Positions 1 to 7,626 of a stretch of DNA of 64,000 nt are shown in pieces. Every line of letters starts with the position of its first letter. Position 1 is the stretch's first letter. Under the pieces are notes generated by a model, which was not told the origin of the DNA, ran no database searches, and worked only from the letters and a program-made list of their open reading frames with translations. The position numbers and the translations under genes are program-made. This stretch comes from Ruania albidiflava DSM 18029 (GTDB lineage Bacteria > Actinomycetota > Actinomycetes > Actinomycetales > Beutenbergiaceae). The stretch spans positions 1 to 64,000 of the forward strand of contig NZ_ATWL01000006.1 in the NCBI RefSeq assembly GCF_000421225.1, written 5' to 3'.

Positions 1-46
1 TGAGACAGGTGTCTGGCCGGGGCGCCTGGCCGGGCCCGGGGCGGGG

Positions 47-793
47 TCAGCGGCGGGACGGCCAGGGCCCGAGATCGGGCAGGTCGACGGTCTGCCCCGC
101 GCTGGTGGCCAGCGGCAGCGGACGCACCTCGCGCCCGGCGAGCCAGCCGGTGATCGAGGTGAGCGGCCCGGTGACGGTGACCGGCGCCGTCTGCTCGCAC
201 CCCGGTGCGGCGGCCACGACGTAGCGCACCCCGGGTTCGAAGGCGTCCAGCTCGATCAGCCCACCGGTGGGCAGCCGCACGGAGAGGAAGTCCAGCAGGT
301 GCTCGCAGAGCGCTTGGCTCCAGGCCTGCTCGGCGGTGGTGCCCACGTCTAGGTCGACCAGGTGGATGCTCACCTCCCGCCACCAGGCGAGTGCCACGTC
401 CACCACAGTGCCGTCCCGGTAGGTGACCGGGGCGAACCAGACCCGGGAGTCCTCGCCCGGCCAGTACCTGCGGTGCAGCTGCTGCACCTCGGTCAAGGCA
501 GCGACGTGCTCGGCGGGGCTGCGGGTCGCGCCCGCCTCGATGGCGGCGTCCCGGCCGGCCTGGCCGCCGTCGTAGACCTCGATGGTGCTGCCGCGCGCGG
601 CATGCTCGAGCTGGCGGGCCAGTGCCCGGCCGATGCCGTCGATGTGGGCGAGCACGTGACCGCGGGTCCAGCCGGGCAGCGCGCTGGGCGCGGCCAGGTC
701 CTCCTCGGCAGCGTTCTTCACGGCCGAGATCACCGCCCTCAGGGCATGCTCGCTCTCCCGCACAGCGGTCAGCGGTTCGGTCAGGTCGGTCAT
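47..793 (-). CDS. Maleylpyruvate isomerase-fold (MDMPI/DinB-like) protein
   Basis: 248-residue protein of the mycothiol-dependent maleylpyruvate isomerase N-domain family (DinB four-helix fold). The N-terminal half carries the family signature LPGWTRGHVLAHIDGIGRAL (about residues 40-60), with the first putative metal-binding His, and WWREVSIHLVDLD supplies a second. The C-terminal ~90 residues resemble the small domain that follows in this family. Substrate is unknown; family members use mycothiol or bind divalent metal, which fits an actinobacterial cytosolic enzyme. The ATG at 793 overlaps the stop of the upstream PdxH-like gene by four bases (ATGA), so the two are probably translationally coupled. 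A longer reading frame upstream is only antisense run-through within the pdxH frame region. Assignment to the family is firm; the reaction is not. Confidence 0.85.
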   Translation of the reverse strand: MTDLTEPLTAVRESEHALRAVISAVKNAAEEDLAAPSALPGWTRGHVLAHIDGIGRALARQLEHAARGSTIEVYDGGQAGRDAAIEAGATRSPAEHVAALTEVQQLHRRYWPGEDSRVWFAPVTYRDGTVVDVALAWWREVSIHLVDLDVGTTAEQAWSQALCEHLLDFLSVRLPTGGLIELDAFEPGVRYVVAAAPGCEQTAPVTVTGPLTSITGWLAGREVRPLPLATSAGQTVDLPDLGPWPSRR

Positions 794-1455
794 GGCCACA
801 GCAGCTCCTTGTGCCAGTCGGTCCCGGTGCGGCGGTAGTGCAGTCTGGTCTGCCCGGAGTCGGCGGTCGCCTGCCAGAACTCCACCGACTCTGCCTGCAG
901 GCCGTACACCCGCCAGGTCGGCAGCGGGGTCCGTGGGTGCTGCTGGACCTGCTCGAGCGCGGCGGCGAAGGCTTCGGCATAGGTCTGCCGGTCGGGGAGC
1001 ACCTGGCTCTGCTGGCCGACCAGCGCGGCGGCACGGGATCCGTCCGGACGGGCGTGGAAGTCTTCGTCGGCAGCGGCATCGCCCAGGTCGGTGACGGAGC
1101 CGGTGATGCGCACCTGGCGACCGAGTGGTGCCCAGAAGCTGGTCAGCGCGGCCCGGGGGTTCTCCACGAGCTGGGCCGCCTTCGGGCTGAGTGCCGAGGT
1201 GGCGATGCACCACGTGTGCTCGTACAGGTCCTTGAGGATCACCGTGCGGGCAGTGACCTGACCGTTGGCGTCGGCAGTGGCGAGGTTGACCGCGTGCGGG
1301 GCGGCCAGACCGGCGTCGGCAGCAGTGTGCAACCAGTCCAGGTAGAGCTCAGCAGGACCGGCCGGAGTGGCCTCCGGATCGAACGGTGGCAGGTGGTCGC
1401 GGTCGAAGGTCGGCAGCTGCCGCAGCCACTGCCGGGGTCCGGCGTCGGAGGTCAC
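790..1455 (-). CDS. Pyridoxamine 5'-phosphate oxidase family protein (PdxH-like)
   Basis: 221 residues, the usual length for PdxH, which makes pyridoxal 5'-phosphate from PNP/PMP with FMN. Family landmarks in order are TARTVILKDL (FMN/phosphate contact region, near residue 70), KAAQLVENPRAAL, the WAPLGRQVRITGSV strand, and a C-terminal PTWRVYGLQAESVEFWQ segment matching the PdxH C-terminal motif with its conserved W and E-F-W. The start is GTG at 1455; the nearby ATG at 1469 is out of frame and hits a stop at once. Overlaps the MDMPI-type gene by ATGA. The terminal R-L-xP end of canonical PdxH is modified here (HKELLWP), so a related flavin enzyme rather than true PdxH is possible. Confidence 0.82.
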   Translation of the reverse strand: MTSDAGPRQWLRQLPTFDRDHLPPFDPEATPAGPAELYLDWLHTAADAGLAAPHAVNLATADANGQVTARTVILKDLYEHTWCIATSALSPKAAQLVENPRAALTSFWAPLGRQVRITGSVTDLGDAAADEDFHARPDGSRAAALVGQQSQVLPDRQTYAEAFAAALEQVQQHPRTPLPTWRVYGLQAESVEFWQATADSGQTRLHYRRTGTDWHKELLWP

Positions 1456-1519
1456 GGTCCCAGCCTCATGGCGGCCGCCCGCCTGCGCAACTCCCGCAGG
1501 CGCGGAGCCACCACCTGCA

Positions 1520-1590
1520 CGCGCGGAGGCACGAAACGTCCATGGAGGCACGCTTGTTGCACCTCCATGGACCAGGAGTGCCTCCGCGCG
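1520..1590. repeat. Nested palindrome (two-tier stem-loop) between genes
   Basis: An outer pair of perfect 13-base arms (1520-1532 cgcgcggaggcac and 1578-1590) encloses a second pair of perfect 11-base arms (1538-1548 gtccatggagg and 1562-1572). They are separated by 5-base asymmetric internal loops and closed by a 13-base loop. GGAGGCACG also occurs twice as a direct repeat (1525 and 1544). It lies between two genes on the same strand and could fold as a terminator after the DUF4282 gene. It lacks a T-tract, so a REP-like element is equally possible. Confidence 0.6.
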
Positions 1591-1610
1591 GGCGGGGCGG
1601 GTGGTGTGGG

Positions 1611-2324
1611 CTACCTCGGGTTCTCGCGCTCGGCCAGGATGGAGGTGTTCTGTGCCGTCTTGATGGTGGCCACGGTGAACTCCAGACCCACGCGCACCCC
1701 GACGAGGAACAGCGCCGGCAGGATCCAACCGAACAAGATCGCCATGATCCCGAGGAAGACCGTGCCGTCGCTGCTGCTGCCGTACGGGCTGAGGGAGTCA
1801 CCGATGCTGCCCATGCCGAAACCGGCGATGATCGTGAACAACCACCACAGCGCGGCAACCACGATCGCGATGAAGAACAGCACCTTCGCGAACGTGAGGC
1901 TCACATAGCGGGAGAAGGAGAAGTCGAAGAAGGCGCCGAAGAAGCTGTTGTGCTGAGGCTGCTGGCCCCAGCCGGGCTGCGGCCCCCCGTAGCCACCGGG
2001 ACCGCCCGGGCCACCGGGACCACCAGGACCACCCGGTCCGTAGCCACCCGGTCCGCTCGGACCGCCAGGACCACCGGGCCCGTAGCTGCCGGGGCCTGCA
2101 GGCGGCGGGCCGGCAGGCGGCGGGCCAGCGGGCGGAGGAGCCGCGGACGCCGAGCCGAACGACGGGGTTCCCGGCGGCGGGCCAGCCGGACCGCCAGTGG
2201 GCTGCCCGGAGGGCGGCGGACCATAGCTGCCTGGTGCCGCGCTCGCCGAGCCGAAGCTCTGCGACGGGTCCTGGCTCCCCTCACCAGGCGCCCCGGACGA
2301 GCCGGACGTCGGGTTCTCGGACAT
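1611..2324 (-). CDS. DUF4282 domain membrane protein with Pro/Gly-rich N-terminus
   Basis: 237 residues. The first ~130 are a low-complexity, disordered stretch of PPAGPPPAGP and GGPGGPGG repeats. The last ~100 match DUF4282: FDFSFSRYVSLTFAKVLFF, a first membrane segment IAIVVAALWWLFTIIAGF, a second GIMAILFGWILPALFLVGV, and the ending RVGLEFTVATIKTAQNT. Function is unknown; the architecture suggests an inner-membrane protein with a long flexible cytoplasmic tail. Two ATGs lie six bases apart (2330 and 2324). The GGGGAG Shine-Dalgarno abuts the first and sits about six bases before the second, so 2324 (MSENPT) is preferred. It stands alone between hspR and the pdxH pair on the same strand. Confidence 0.8.
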   Translation of the reverse strand: MSENPTSGSSGAPGEGSQDPSQSFGSASAAPGSYGPPPSGQPTGGPAGPPPGTPSFGSASAAPPPAGPPPAGPPPAGPGSYGPGGPGGPSGPGGYGPGGPGGPGGPGGPGGYGGPQPGWGQQPQHNSFFGAFFDFSFSRYVSLTFAKVLFFIAIVVAALWWLFTIIAGFGMGSIGDSLSPYGSSSDGTVFLGIMAILFGWILPALFLVGVRVGLEFTVATIKTAQNTSILAERENPR

Positions 2325-2469
2325 GTTCATCTCCCCACTCTCGATCTCGATAACGCTCACGAGCGTAGCCGGAGACGGCTGTCGGCGTCCGAGCCGCGCG
2401 CAAGACCAGCCAGAATCGAACACCATCGCTCATCAGCCCGATGGTGCTGGGCACCATTGCGCGCTCAGC

Positions 2470-2874
2470 TCAGCGCTGCGGACGCCAGAGCACCATCGTG
2501 CCGGCGGACTCCACACGGCGCAGCCGGGTACCCAGCGGGACAGCGACCACGTCACCGGTGGTGTCGGCTGTGAACACCCGCCGGCCGGGACCGTGCGCGC
2601 GCAGGCGGGCGTTCTCGCTCTCCAGGCGTTCGTTCTCTGCGGCCAGCTGCAGGATGCGCTTGATACCAGCGAGGTTGATGCCCTCCTCCTGGGAGAGGCG
2701 CTGCACCTCGCGCAGCACGTCCACGTCCCGGGCGGAGTAGCGCCGGCCCCGGCCCCGGGTGCGCTGGGGCACCACGAGGCCGAGCCGGTCGTAGGTGCGC
2801 AGGGTCTGCGGATGCATCCCAGCGCGCTCGGCGGCCACCGAGATCAGGAAGATCGGGGCGTCATAGCCGGGCAT
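2470..2874 (-). CDS. hspR: Heat-shock repressor HspR (MerR family)
   Basis: 134-residue MerR-type regulator. The N-terminal helix-turn-helix reads ISVAAERAGMHPQTLRTYDR, followed by the wing LGLVVPQRTRGRGRRYSARD and a dimerisation coiled-coil with QEEGINLAGIKRILQL and NERLESENARLRA. This is the diagnostic HspR arrangement. HspR binds HAIR sequences, aided by DnaK as co-repressor in Streptomyces. It is the last gene of the dnaK operon, starting six bases after the dnaJ stop, so it should autoregulate through the HAIR boxes at 6492-6512 and 6555-6575. The basic C-terminal tail ends GTMVLWRPQR. Confidence 0.95.
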   Translation of the reverse strand: MPGYDAPIFLISVAAERAGMHPQTLRTYDRLGLVVPQRTRGRGRRYSARDVDVLREVQRLSQEEGINLAGIKRILQLAAENERLESENARLRAHGPGRRVFTADTTGDVVAVPLGTRLRRVESAGTMVLWRPQR

Positions 2875-2880
2875 CGCTCA

Positions 2881-3885
2881 TCACGCCCTCGCCGCGGCAA
2901 CCAGTCCGGCACGCGGATCGGTGCCGTCGCTGGCCTCGGCGAACTGCTTGAGGGCATCGGCTGCCGCCTTGCTCAGCTTCCGGGGCACCGCCACCTCGAC
3001 GGTGACGATCAGGTCCCCGGTTCCCTTCTTGGTCTTCACCCCGTGCCCCTTGGCCCGCAGGCGGGTCCCGGACTGGGTGCCGGCGGGCACCTTGAGCCTG
3101 ACCTCGGACCCGTCCAGGGTGGGCACGGCGATGGTCGCGCCGTGCACTGCCTCCGGGAAGGTGATCGGCACCGTGATCGTCAGGTTCTGGCCCCGGCTCC
3201 CGAACACGGGGTGCGGTTCCACCTGCACGGTGACCACCAGGTCTCCGGGCTCCCCGCCGGTGGGGCTGGGTTGACCCTTGCCGCGCAGCCGGATCTTCTG
3301 CCCGTCCTGCACCCCGGCCGGGATGCGCACGGTCATCGACCGGGAGCCGTCCAGGGTGAGGGTCACAGTCGCACCCTCGACCGCCGAACGGAACGGCAGC
3401 GAGGCGGAGGTGGTGATGTCCCCGCCCTTGGTCGGCGCCTGGAACCCGGCCCGGCCGCCTGGCGCGCCACCACCGAACAACCCGCCGAGGATGTCCTCGA
3501 AGCCGCCACCGCCGGGCATCGACCCGCCGGTGGAGTACCGCACCCGGGGCCCACCGCCGCCACCTGCACCGAACATCCCGCCGAACAGGTCCTCGAAGCC
3601 GGCCGCCCCGGCGGTGCCGCCCGGGCCGGAGGCGAACCGCGGTCCGCCTCCGGCCATGGCTCGCAGCGCGTCATACTGCTTGCGCTGCTCGGGGTCGGAG
3701 AGCACCGCGTAGGCCTCCCCGATCTCCTTGAACTTCTGCTCCGCCTTGGCGTCCCCGGGGTTCTGGTCCGGGTGCCAGGTGCGGGCGAGCTTCCGGTAGG
3801 CCTTCTTGATCGCGGCGGCGTCGGCGTCCTTGGACACACCCAGCGTCGCGTAGAAGTCCTTCTCCAGCCAGTCCTGTCCAGTCAC
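2881..3885 (-). CDS. dnaJ: DnaJ-type co-chaperone lacking the zinc finger
   Basis: 334 residues. The J-domain (about 10-75) contains the essential HPD in [10 protein letters not shown], then a G/F-rich linker ([32 protein letters not shown]), then the two beta-barrel substrate-binding domains ([19 protein letters not shown] ... [19 protein letters not shown] ... [17 protein letters not shown]). The four CxxCxGxG repeats of classical DnaJ are absent, so it is a class B J-protein even though it sits in the dnaK operon. The start is GTG at 3885, preceded by a near-perfect AGGAGGTG. Lies 40 bases after grpE and six before hspR. Confidence 0.93.
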   Translation of the reverse strand: MTGQDWLEKDFYATLGVSKDADAAAIKKAYRKLARTWHPDQNPGDAKAEQKFKEIGEAYAVLSDPEQRKQYDALRAMAGGGPRFASGPGGTAGAAGFEDLFGGMFGAGGGGGPRVRYSTGGSMPGGGGFEDILGGLFGGGAPGGRAGFQAPTKGGDITTSASLPFRSAVEGATVTLTLDGSRSMTVRIPAGVQDGQKIRLRGKGQPSPTGGEPGDLVVTVQVEPHPVFGSRGQNLTITVPITFPEAVHGATIAVPTLDGSEVRLKVPAGTQSGTRLRAKGHGVKTKKGTGDLIVTVEVAVPRKLSKAAADALKQFAEASDGTDPRAGLVAAARA

Positions 3886-3925
3886 CGCGCCACACCTCCT
3901 TCGATCATCATCGCGCTACCTGCGT

Positions 3926-4582
3926 TCACTGTGGGCCGGTCACCGCCACGCGGGCCGGCCGGACGACCTTCTCCCCCACCCGGTACCCCGGTTGCAGCAC
4001 CTGGGAGATGGTCTCGGTGGTCGCCTCCTCGTCCTGTTCGTGCATCAGCGCTTCGTGCACGGTGGGGTCGAACTCTTCCCCGGCCGCACCGAAGCGCTCC
4101 ACCTGGAACCGGGAGGCGAGGATCTCCTCGAGCTTCTCCGCCATCGCACCGAGCGGACCGGTCAGCCCGTCGTGCTCGCGTGCATGGTGGATGTCGTCGA
4201 GCACCGGCACGATCGCCTCCACCGCGTCCTCGACCCCGCGCCCCCGCTCGGCGAGCGCCTCGGCGCGGGACCGCTTGACGAAGTTGTTGAACCGCTGGTC
4301 CAGGTTGTACAGGTCCGCCTTCGCCCGGGCGAGCTGGTCCTGCAGGTCGGCAGCCTCGGCCTTGGCCGCGGCCACCGGGTCCTGGTCGGCGGGTGCGTCC
4401 TCCGCCCCGGCACCCCCACCCGAGGTGGGACCGGAGGCTGAGGAGGCTCCGCCGTCGTCGACAGGCCCTGCCGAGGTGGCCGCCTCCTCGGCGGCCACCT
4501 CCTCAGGAGTGCGCAGCTCGCCGGTGGTCGGATCCAGGCGCCGCTTGTCGCGGATCACCGGCTCCTCCTCCCACTCGGTCAC
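3926..4582 (-). CDS. grpE: GrpE nucleotide exchange factor
   Basis: 218 residues. An acidic, Ala/Gly-rich N-terminal tail (1-75) is followed by the long coiled-coil ([27 protein letters not shown]), the basic [14 protein letters not shown] segment, and the C-terminal beta domain ending [22 protein letters not shown], the canonical GrpE end. It releases ADP from DnaK. The start codon is GTG at 4582, overlapping the dnaK stop in a GTGA junction, so translation is coupled. Promoted from the HAIR-regulated dnaK promoter. Confidence 0.95.
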   Translation of the reverse strand: MTEWEEEPVIRDKRRLDPTTGELRTPEEVAAEEAATSAGPVDDGGASSASGPTSGGGAGAEDAPADQDPVAAAKAEAADLQDQLARAKADLYNLDQRFNNFVKRSRAEALAERGRGVEDAVEAIVPVLDDIHHAREHDGLTGPLGAMAEKLEEILASRFQVERFGAAGEEFDPTVHEALMHEQDEEATTETISQVLQPGYRVGEKVVRPARVAVTGPQ

Positions 4583-6444
4583 TTCTGCTCATCCTCGTCC
4601 ACGATCTCGGCGTCCACGATGTCCTCGTCCTCGGAGCTCGCGCCAGCGGCAGGCGCCTCCTGACCAGCGGCCCCGTCCGCGGACGGCGTCTCCTGCTGGG
4701 CGTAGAGCGCCTGACCGATCTTCTGGCTCGCCGCGGACAGCTCGGCCTGAGCAGTCTTCACCGCCTCGATGTCCTCGCCCTCCAGCGCGGTCTTCACCTT
4801 GTCGACGGCGGAACGCACCTCGGTCGCGACGTCCTCGGGGAGCTTGTCGGCGTTGTCGGTGAGCAGCTTCTCTGTGGAGTAGGCCAGCTGCTCGGCCGAG
4901 TTGCGGGTGTCCTGCTCCTCCCGGCGCTTGGCGTCCTCGGCGGCGTGCGCCTCGGCCTCCTTGACCATCCGGTCGATCTCCTCCTGCGGCAGGGCGGAGC
5001 CACCGGTGATGGTCATCGACTGCTCCTGACCGGTGCCGCGGTCCTTGGCGGACACGTGCACGATGCCGTTGGCGTCGATGTCGAAGGTCACCTCGATCTG
5101 CGGCATGCCGCGCGGCGCGGGGGCGATCCCGGTCAGCTCGAAGGTGCCCAGCGGCTTGTTGTCGCGGGCGAACTCCCGCTCACCCTGGAACACCTGGATG
5201 AGCACGCTCGGCTGGTTGTCCTCCGCAGTGGAGAACACCTCGGAGCGCTTGGTCGGGATAGCGGTGTTGCGCTCGATGAGCTTGGTCATCACCCCGCCCT
5301 TGGTCTCGATGCCCAGGGACAGCGGGGTGACGTCGATGAGCAGCACGTCGGTGCGCTCACCGCCCAGCACACCGGCCTGCAGCGCGGCACCGACGGCCAC
5401 GACCTCGTCCGGGTTCACACCCTTGTTCGGCTCCTTGCCGCCGGTCAGCTCCTTGACCACCTCGGTGACGGCGGGCATCCGGGTGGAGCCACCGACGAGC
5501 ACCACGTGGTCGATGTCCGAGATGGCGATCCCGGCGTCCTTGATCACGTTGTGGAACGGGGTCTTGGTGCGGTCCAGCAGGTCCGAGGTCATCTGCTCGA
5601 ACTGGGCGCGGGTGAGGCGCTCGTCCAGGTGGATGGGCCCGTTCTCGGACATGGACAGGTACTGCAGGGAGATGTTCGTGGAGGTCGCGCTGGAGAGCTC
5701 CTTCTTCGCCTGCTCGGCCGCCTCACGCAGCCGCTGCAGGGCGATCTTGTCCTTGGACAGGTCCACGCCGTTGGCGTTCTTCACCTGGGTGACCAGCCAG
5801 TCGACGACCCGCTGGTCCCAGTCGTCCCCACCGAGGCGGTTGTCACCGTTGGTGGCGCGCACCTGGATGGTGGAGAAGTCGTCCTCGTCCTTGCCCACCT
5901 CGAGCAGGGAGACGTCGAAGGTACCGCCACCGAGGTCGAAGACCAGGATGAGCTCGTCCTCCTTGCCCTTCTCCAGCCCGTAGGCGAGGGCGGCGGCGGT
6001 GGGCTCGTTGATGATGCGGGAGACGTCCAGCCCGGCGATCTGCCCGGCCTCCTTGGTCGCCTGCCGCTCAGCGTCGTTGAAGTAGGCGGGCACGGTGATG
6101 ACCGCTTCGGTGACCGGCTCGCCCAGGTAGGACTCGGCGTCCTTCTTCAGCTTGCCCAGGATGCGCGCGGAGATCTCCTGCGCGGTGTAGGTCTTGTCGT
6201 CGATCTCGGTCTTCCAGTCGGTGCCCATGTGGCGCTTGACCGAGGAGATGGTGCGGTCGACGTTGGTGACGGCCTGACGCTTGGCCACCTCACCGACGAG
6301 CACCTCACCGGTCTTGCTGAACGCCACGACCGACGGTGTGGTGCGAGCGCCTTCGGCGTTCGCAATGACAGTGGGTTCGCCACCCTCGAGGACGGTCACC
6401 ACGGAGTTCGTGGTACCCAGGTCGATTCCGACCGCTCGTGCCAT
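4579..6444 (-). CDS. dnaK: Hsp70 chaperone DnaK
   Basis: 621 residues, normal length. It begins [16 protein letters not shown] (phosphate-1 loop), then [33 protein letters not shown], the [17 protein letters not shown] ATPase motifs, [13 protein letters not shown], the interdomain linker [16 protein letters not shown], the substrate-binding domain, and an acidic C-terminus ending [12 protein letters not shown]. An in-frame extension to 6507 exists but has no homology. The ATG at 6444 has an AAGGAG about ten bases upstream. First gene of the dnaK-grpE-dnaJ-hspR operon; its 5' region holds two HAIR-type inverted repeats. Confidence 0.98.
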   Translation of the reverse strand: MARAVGIDLGTTNSVVTVLEGGEPTVIANAEGARTTPSVVAFSKTGEVLVGEVAKRQAVTNVDRTISSVKRHMGTDWKTEIDDKTYTAQEISARILGKLKKDAESYLGEPVTEAVITVPAYFNDAERQATKEAGQIAGLDVSRIINEPTAAALAYGLEKGKEDELILVFDLGGGTFDVSLLEVGKDEDDFSTIQVRATNGDNRLGGDDWDQRVVDWLVTQVKNANGVDLSKDKIALQRLREAAEQAKKELSSATSTNISLQYLSMSENGPIHLDERLTRAQFEQMTSDLLDRTKTPFHNVIKDAGIAISDIDHVVLVGGSTRMPAVTEVVKELTGGKEPNKGVNPDEVVAVGAALQAGVLGGERTDVLLIDVTPLSLGIETKGGVMTKLIERNTAIPTKRSEVFSTAEDNQPSVLIQVFQGEREFARDNKPLGTFELTGIAPAPRGMPQIEVTFDIDANGIVHVSAKDRGTGQEQSMTITGGSALPQEEIDRMVKEAEAHAAEDAKRREEQDTRNSAEQLAYSTEKLLTDNADKLPEDVATEVRSAVDKVKTALEGEDIEAVKTAQAELSAASQKIGQALYAQQETPSADGAAGQEAPAAGASSEDEDIVDAEIVDEDEQK

Positions 6445-6491
6445 GGTCTGTTGCTCCTTCCGCGCCGCCGGATCTCGACGACACTGCTGTG

Positions 6492-6512
6492 GATGAGTCT
6501 GCCGCACTCAAG
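6492..6512. promoter_or_regulatory. HAIR-type HspR operator, proximal copy
   Basis: Inverted repeat with 7-base half sites gATGAGT / ACTCAAG separated by seven bases (ctgccgc). The HAIR consensus is CTTGAGT-N7-ACTCAAG; one half is perfect and the other matches 5 of 7. It lies 48 bases upstream of the dnaK ATG, where HspR repression is expected. Confidence 0.75.
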
Positions 6513-6554
6513 TTTGCGCGCCCCGGTCCAGATCTCCAAATCGGGAGGCCAGAA

Positions 6555-6575
6555 CTTGAGTCTGTGTGGCTCAAC
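6555..6575. promoter_or_regulatory. HAIR-type HspR operator, distal copy
   Basis: CTTGAGT (perfect half site) - N7 - gCTCAAc (5 of 7). Centre-to-centre distance to the proximal HAIR is 63 bases, about six helical turns, so two HspR dimers could bind the same DNA face. Located between dnaK and the divergent TIGR02569 kinase gene. Confidence 0.75.
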
Positions 6576-6660
6576 TATGAGGCGGGCGGATGTATTCCCG
6601 AGGTGCTGCCGCGGTGGTTCCGGGTCGGCGGGCTGGGCTTGGCCGCGCGCCCTGCACGCC

Positions 6661-6710
6661 GCTGGCGCGGAAGATCACTGGTGCCCTAGCCGCAGCAGAC
6701 TTCCACGCGA
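6661..6710 (+). repeat. 50-bp direct repeat, copy 1 (upstream of TIGR02569 gene)
   Basis: 44 of 50 bases match the segment 7551-7600, in the same orientation. The core ggaagatcactggtgcc is invariant, as is cagcagacttcc. Within each copy GGAAG...CTGG can pair with CCAG...CTTCC, giving a weak hairpin. The 3' end of this copy overlaps the probable -35 region of the downstream gene. Confidence 0.75.
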
Positions 6711-6722
6711 ACCAGTACTCAG

Positions 6723-6728
6723 TAGTCT
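6723..6728 (+). promoter_or_regulatory. Probable -10 box of a leaderless promoter for the TIGR02569 gene
   Basis: TAGTCT lies six bases before the ATG at 6735, with TTCCAC 16 bases further upstream as a possible -35. No Shine-Dalgarno is visible, so a leaderless transcript is likely. The promoter assignment is inference from spacing only. Confidence 0.4.
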
Positions 6729-6734
6729 GGGCTG

Positions 6735-7541
6735 ATGCTGCACCGGCCGCCCGACAACGTAGTCCGCGCGTTCGGAGCCGACCCGGACCAGCTCCTCCGG
6801 CTGCCGGGCGGTCAGGGCACCTCCTGGCGTGCCGGCGACCTGGTGCTCAAGCCCGGCGAAGCGCCCCTGCAGCGCTGGCTCAGCAGCACGCTCCGCGAGC
6901 TCGAACCGGCCGGGCTGCGGCTGGCGGTCCCGGTCGCCGCTGCCGGGGGCGCCTGGTCAGTGGCTGGCTGGACCGCTACCTCGTTCGTCGACGGCCAGGA
7001 GCCCGATCTGCGCCGACCCACCTCCTGGCCGAAGATCGTGGCGGCCGGGCGTCTCTTCCACCACGCGCTCGCCGACGCCCCGCGCCCCGCCCTGCTCGAC
7101 TCCCGCACCGACCCATGGGCGGTCGCCGACCGGGTCGCGTGGGGCGAGCAGCACGCGCAGTTCCATCCAGCCTTCGACGAAATCGCCGGCCGGTTGCGCG
7201 CCCAACCGGACCCGCCCGGTCCGGCTCAGCTGGTGCACGGCGACCTCACCGGCAACGTGCTCCTGGCGCCTGGTCTGGCACCGGCAGTGATCGACGTGTC
7301 GCCCTACTGGCGCCCGGCCCTCTGGGCGGAGGCGGTGGTGGTCGCCGATGCGCTCTGCTTCCATGGCGCGGACGCCGCAGCGCTCCCAGCGGCTGGGGTC
7401 GCGGTACCGGACGTCGCCCGTGCGCTGCTGTTCCGGCTCGCAACCACCAACGCGTTCCTCGCCGCGGGCCGCACCGACATCGACGCGGCGGCCGAGGCCC
7501 GCCGGTTCACCTGTGCCGCCGCCGAGATCGGCATCAGCTAG
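6735..7541 (+). CDS. TIGR02569 family kinase-fold protein
   Basis: 268 residues, matching the actinobacterial TIGR02569 family, which has an aminoglycoside-phosphotransferase fold. It starts PPDNVVRAFGADPDQLLRLPGGQGTSWRAGDLVLKP, with the nucleotide-loop equivalent GGQGTSW and the catalytic-loop motif VHGDLTGNVLL (about 170), followed by PAVIDVSPYWRP. The catalytic loop HGDLTGN is one residue shorter than the HGDxxxxN of aminoglycoside kinases, as is typical of this family. Substrate is unknown, and the evidence does not support antibiotic resistance. The gene is divergent from dnaK and lies exactly between two copies of a 50-bp direct repeat. Confidence 0.85.
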   Translation: MLHRPPDNVVRAFGADPDQLLRLPGGQGTSWRAGDLVLKPGEAPLQRWLSSTLRELEPAGLRLAVPVAAAGGAWSVAGWTATSFVDGQEPDLRRPTSWPKIVAAGRLFHHALADAPRPALLDSRTDPWAVADRVAWGEQHAQFHPAFDEIAGRLRAQPDPPGPAQLVHGDLTGNVLLAPGLAPAVIDVSPYWRPALWAEAVVVADALCFHGADAAALPAAGVAVPDVARALLFRLATTNAFLAAGRTDIDAAAEARRFTCAAAEIGIS

Positions 7542-7550
7542 GCCCGACTC

Positions 7551-7600
7551 GCTGGTGTGGAAGATCACTGGTGCCATAGCCCCAGCAGACTTCCGCGCGG
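7551..7600 (+). repeat. 50-bp direct repeat, copy 2 (downstream of TIGR02569 gene)
   Basis: Starts ten bases after the stop of the TIGR02569 gene and matches 6661-6710 at 44 of 50 positions. It lies in the convergent gap before the DUF418 gene, where its imperfect hairpin could help end transcription. The identical element upstream of the gene argues for a dispersed or duplicated repeat instead. Confidence 0.75.
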
Positions 7601-7626
7601 GCAGCGGATCTCGGTCGGTGCTGCTG

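Noticed and set aside
1980-2130. Tandem repeats suggesting a CRISPR or minisatellite
   Set aside because: They are GGPGGP / PPAGPP codon repeats in the N-terminal tail of the DUF4282 protein. No CRISPR array was seen anywhere in the window.
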